Shown one piece after another: positions 50,285 through 51,926 of a DNA stretch of 51,926 bases. Position 1 is the first letter of the stretch. Each line of letters begins with the position of its first letter. The notes under the pieces are model-generated. The model was not told the DNA's origin. It saw only the letters and a list, made by a program, of their open reading frames with translations, and ran no database searches. A program made the position numbers and the translations under genes. The stretch is from Nitrosopumilaceae archaeon (lineage in GTDB: Archaea; Thermoproteota; Nitrososphaeria; Nitrososphaerales; Nitrosopumilaceae). Location: NCBI GenBank assembly GCA_035631875.1, contig DASQHX010000010.1, positions 280,708 through 332,633 of the forward strand, in the 5' to 3' direction.

Positions 50285-50680
50285 ATTCACTGAAGATTCG
50301 AATCCTGTAAGACTCGTTACATTATGAGATACGTTATGATTTGTTGGGAAGATCTTATTTTCAAATGTGGAAACAGCATGTAACCACAAAAGACTCACTA
50401 GAGTTCATCATAGGCAGATTGTAATATAGTATGTGGAAAATAAACCCCAGAAAAACAATACGAACATACAAGCTCTAGAAATAGATACCTTTGATCTGCT
50501 GGATGGAAAAATGAGAGATCTTGCAATGGAACGCTTGCATAAACAAATTTGCTCCAAAACAATCTAGCAAATGTCAAAAATTATTCAGTGATACAGACAT
50601 GGTCATTCATAATTTTAGAATCAATATTTTCTAGTCCAGACCCTGTAAGACTCGTTTATGTTATGAATTATTTCTTGTAG
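50285..50680. other. 395-base gap with dispersed motifs and one possible small gene
   Basis: The gap holds two copies of a TCCTGTAAGACTCGTT-like word (about 50297 and 50640), a CATTCATAATTTTAGAAT word also seen at about 24297, and the possible small ORF at 50433. The second copy lies about 30 bases after the stop of the 50681 gene, and a similar word follows the stop of the 48900 gene. Nothing else is seen. Confidence 0.4.
50433..50567 (+). CDS. Possible 44-residue protein
   Basis: The GTG-started frame reads MENKPQKNNTNIQALEIDTF then DLLDGKMRDLAMERLHKQIC and SKTI. The second half would be an amphipathic helix. The composition is protein-like and the frame is clean in an otherwise empty gap. 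No homology can be shown. Confidence 0.35.
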   Translation: MENKPQKNNTNIQALEIDTFDLLDGKMRDLAMERLHKQICSKTI

Positions 50681-51926
50681 CTAAAATCGCTTGAAGTTTG
50701 GTATCATCTTTTGTCTTATACCCATATACACCGCTGCTACAACAACAAACATGATTACCAAGCTAAAGGAAAATGGAAAATCTGGAATTGATGTAGGACA
50801 TGTATTGATTGGAGATTTACCTTGAATGGGATTCCCTGTTATATTGGATCCACATTCTTCGTTAATGGTACCATAGTTGGTGATGGTACCAAAGTTGTTT
50901 AGGGTACTGGTAGAGTCAATCGTAATGGTACCAGAGTTATCGATGCTATGATCTGATAAGTTAGTGATGGTGCCACCTTTGTCAACTGTGATGGTGGTGC
51001 CTGAGCTGATAGTTTCTTTTCCATGACCACCTAAGGTAAGAGTGCCACCAGAACTGACAGTTTCTGTTTTGTGACCACCAACTGTGATGTTTTCGTTCTG
51101 GTCTACAGTTTCTGTTCTGTTGCCATGTATAGTGATGGTTTCGTTCTTGTCCACAGTTTCTGTTCTGTTGCCATGTATAGTGATGGTTTCGTTACCGTCA
51201 ACAGTCTCTGTTCTGTCGTGATGCACTGTTATGGTTTCGTCATGGTCTACGGTCTTTGTTCTAGAGCCACCTACAGTTATGGTTTGGTCATGGTCTACGG
51301 TCTCTGTTCTGGAACCATGTATAGTAATAGTTTCTTTACCGCTGACAGACTCTGTTCTGTCGCCATGTATTGTTATGGTTTCATCATGGTCTATGGTCTT
51401 TGTTCTCTGGCCAGTTATTGTGATCTTTTCGTTACCGTCAACAGTCTCTGTTCTTGAACCATGTATAGTAATGGTTTCTTTACCGCTCACCGACTCTGTT
51501 CTGTCGCCATGAACGATTATGGTTTCATCACCGCTGATAGTTTCTGTTCTCTGACCTGTTATGACGATATTTTCATTGCCGCTGACGGTTTTTTGGCTGT
51601 TACCAGTTATAGTGATGGTGTTGTCACCACTGAAAATTTCTTGAGTGTTGCCACTTAGGGTAACGAGTGAGTTACCGCTGATAGTTTCTTTGGCGTTGCC
51701 ACTCATGGTCATGGTTCCGCCGTTAAGGTTGAGAATTCCGCCGTTGATGTCAAGTAAACCAGTATCGCTCAGATTGATGGAGGCACCATTGACAGTAAGG
51801 GTGCCGCCGTTGACAAATGAGCCGTCGCCGTTGACATTAACGCCACCGCCGTTGAGAGGTGTGCCGGCACCGTTGACAGTAATGCTGCCACCGTTGACAA
51901 GTGTACCGCCACCGTTGACAGTAACG
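50681..51926 (-). CDS. Surface-anchored VgrG/gp5-like beta-helix repeat protein (5-prime end outside window)
   Basis: The frame is open from the right edge of the window to 50681, so at least 414 residues are visible and the N-terminus is missing. The first ATG inside (51712) is not the start. The visible part begins with NGGxLxV-type repeats (TVNGGGTLVNGGSITVNG). It continues with about 15 copies of a 16-residue unit such as TETVDGNETITIHGNR, made of two 8-residue VxVxGxxx steps. This is the pattern of the triple-stranded beta-helix of VgrG and phage gp5 spikes. A Ser/Asn-rich segment (TITIDSTSTLNNFGTITNYG) and a Cys pair precede the anchor IPDFPFSFSLVIMFVVVAAV with YMGIRQKM. It is probably a trimeric surface fibre. 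Confidence 0.8.
   Translation of the reverse strand, partial: VTVNGGGTLVNGGSITVNGAGTPLNGGGVNVNGDGSFVNGGTLTVNGASINLSDTGLLDINGGILNLNGGTMTMSGNAKETISGNSLVTLSGNTQEIFSGDNTITITGNSQKTVSGNENIVITGQRTETISGDETIIVHGDRTESVSGKETITIHGSRTETVDGNEKITITGQRTKTIDHDETITIHGDRTESVSGKETITIHGSRTETVDHDQTITVGGSRTKTVDHDETITVHHDRTETVDGNETITIHGNRTETVDKNETITIHGNRTETVDQNENITVGGHKTETVSSGGTLTLGGHGKETISSGTTITVDKGGTITNLSDHSIDNSGTITIDSTSTLNNFGTITNYGTINEECGSNITGNPIQGKSPINTCPTSIPDFPFSFSLVIMFVVVAAVYMGIRQKMIPNFKRF
51000..51720 (-). repeat. Coding tandem repeats of 48 bases (16 residues)
   Basis: About 15 imperfect copies of a 48-base unit, with runs such as ACGGTTTCTGTTCT on the plus strand recurring. The array also opens long but meaningless frames on the opposite strand. 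A second array of shorter NGG-type repeats occupies 51721-51926 and continues past the window. Confidence 0.75.

Noticed and set aside
50293-50330. tRNA fragment, because GATTCGAATCC resembles a T-arm
   Set aside because: No acceptor, anticodon or D-arm partner sequence is found on either side at this or the other copies. I report it only as a dispersed word.
51071-51512. Long plus-strand open frames with repeats (VYSFCSVAMYSDGF type)
   Set aside because: They are the antisense shadow of the 48-base coding repeats of the minus-strand beta-helix gene. The minus strand gives a recognisable spike repeat and an anchor, while the plus strand gives nothing meaningful.
51000-51926. CRISPR array, because of regular repeats
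   Set aside because: Units are contiguous, with no unique spacers, and they translate into a conserved 16-residue protein repeat. No cas gene is present.

Overview
This is an AT-rich window from an archaeon, most likely an ammonia-oxidising Nitrososphaerota (Thaumarchaeota). The evidence is an archaeal EF-2 start, futalosine-pathway menaquinone genes, many surface proteins ending in a thaumarchaeal PEFG-CTERM-like tail, recurrent thaumarchaeal modules (the SGIAA...CKEGLQL...SPACV segment, the IPxWI helical segment, a DUF6659-like protein), and frequent leaderless genes with a TATA box about 25 bases before the start codon. A Nitrosotalea-like lineage would fit, but I cannot prove the genus. 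I found no rRNA, tRNA, CRISPR array or insertion sequence.

Layout. 1-3 kb: start of EF-2, then mqnD and mqnE. 3-8.9 kb: a VOC protein, an Asp-box propeller, a DUF3311/sodium-solute symporter pair and several tiny zinc-ribbon proteins. 8.8-32 kb: a long run of exported proteins. These include a Vgb-like propeller, a cupredoxin-fold protein that has lost its copper ligands, Ig/MG2-type surface proteins, two helical secreted proteins with a shared promoter motif, three exported Hcp-domain proteins, a pentapeptide-repeat protein, a repeat protein with a Tat-like signal next to tatA, and a secreted Hint-domain protein. ParB-like, HTH and UspA proteins lie among them. 32-37 kb: small membrane proteins and two MFS exporters. 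37-45 kb: a spherulin-4-type glycosidase-like surface protein, a response regulator, and many small proteins with local paralogues. 45-52 kb: three secreted proteins built on shared signal-peptide, anchor or Cys modules, an RBBP9-like hydrolase, and at the right edge an incomplete gene for a long VgrG/gp5-like beta-helix with a surface anchor.

Main point. Building blocks of contractile injection and phage-tail machines occur here on Sec-exported archaeal proteins: Hcp of two different subfamilies (one fused to Ig, choice-of-anchor-U-like and acidic domains, one fused to a collagen-like stretch) and a spike-type beta-helix repeat. No sheath, baseplate or ClpV gene is in the window. The simplest reading is an extracellular fibre, ring or adhesin system that reuses these folds rather than a type VI secretion system. 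The proteins appear to be assembled from interchangeable parts: near-identical signal peptides, near-identical C-terminal anchors, and orphan copies of gene starts left between genes.
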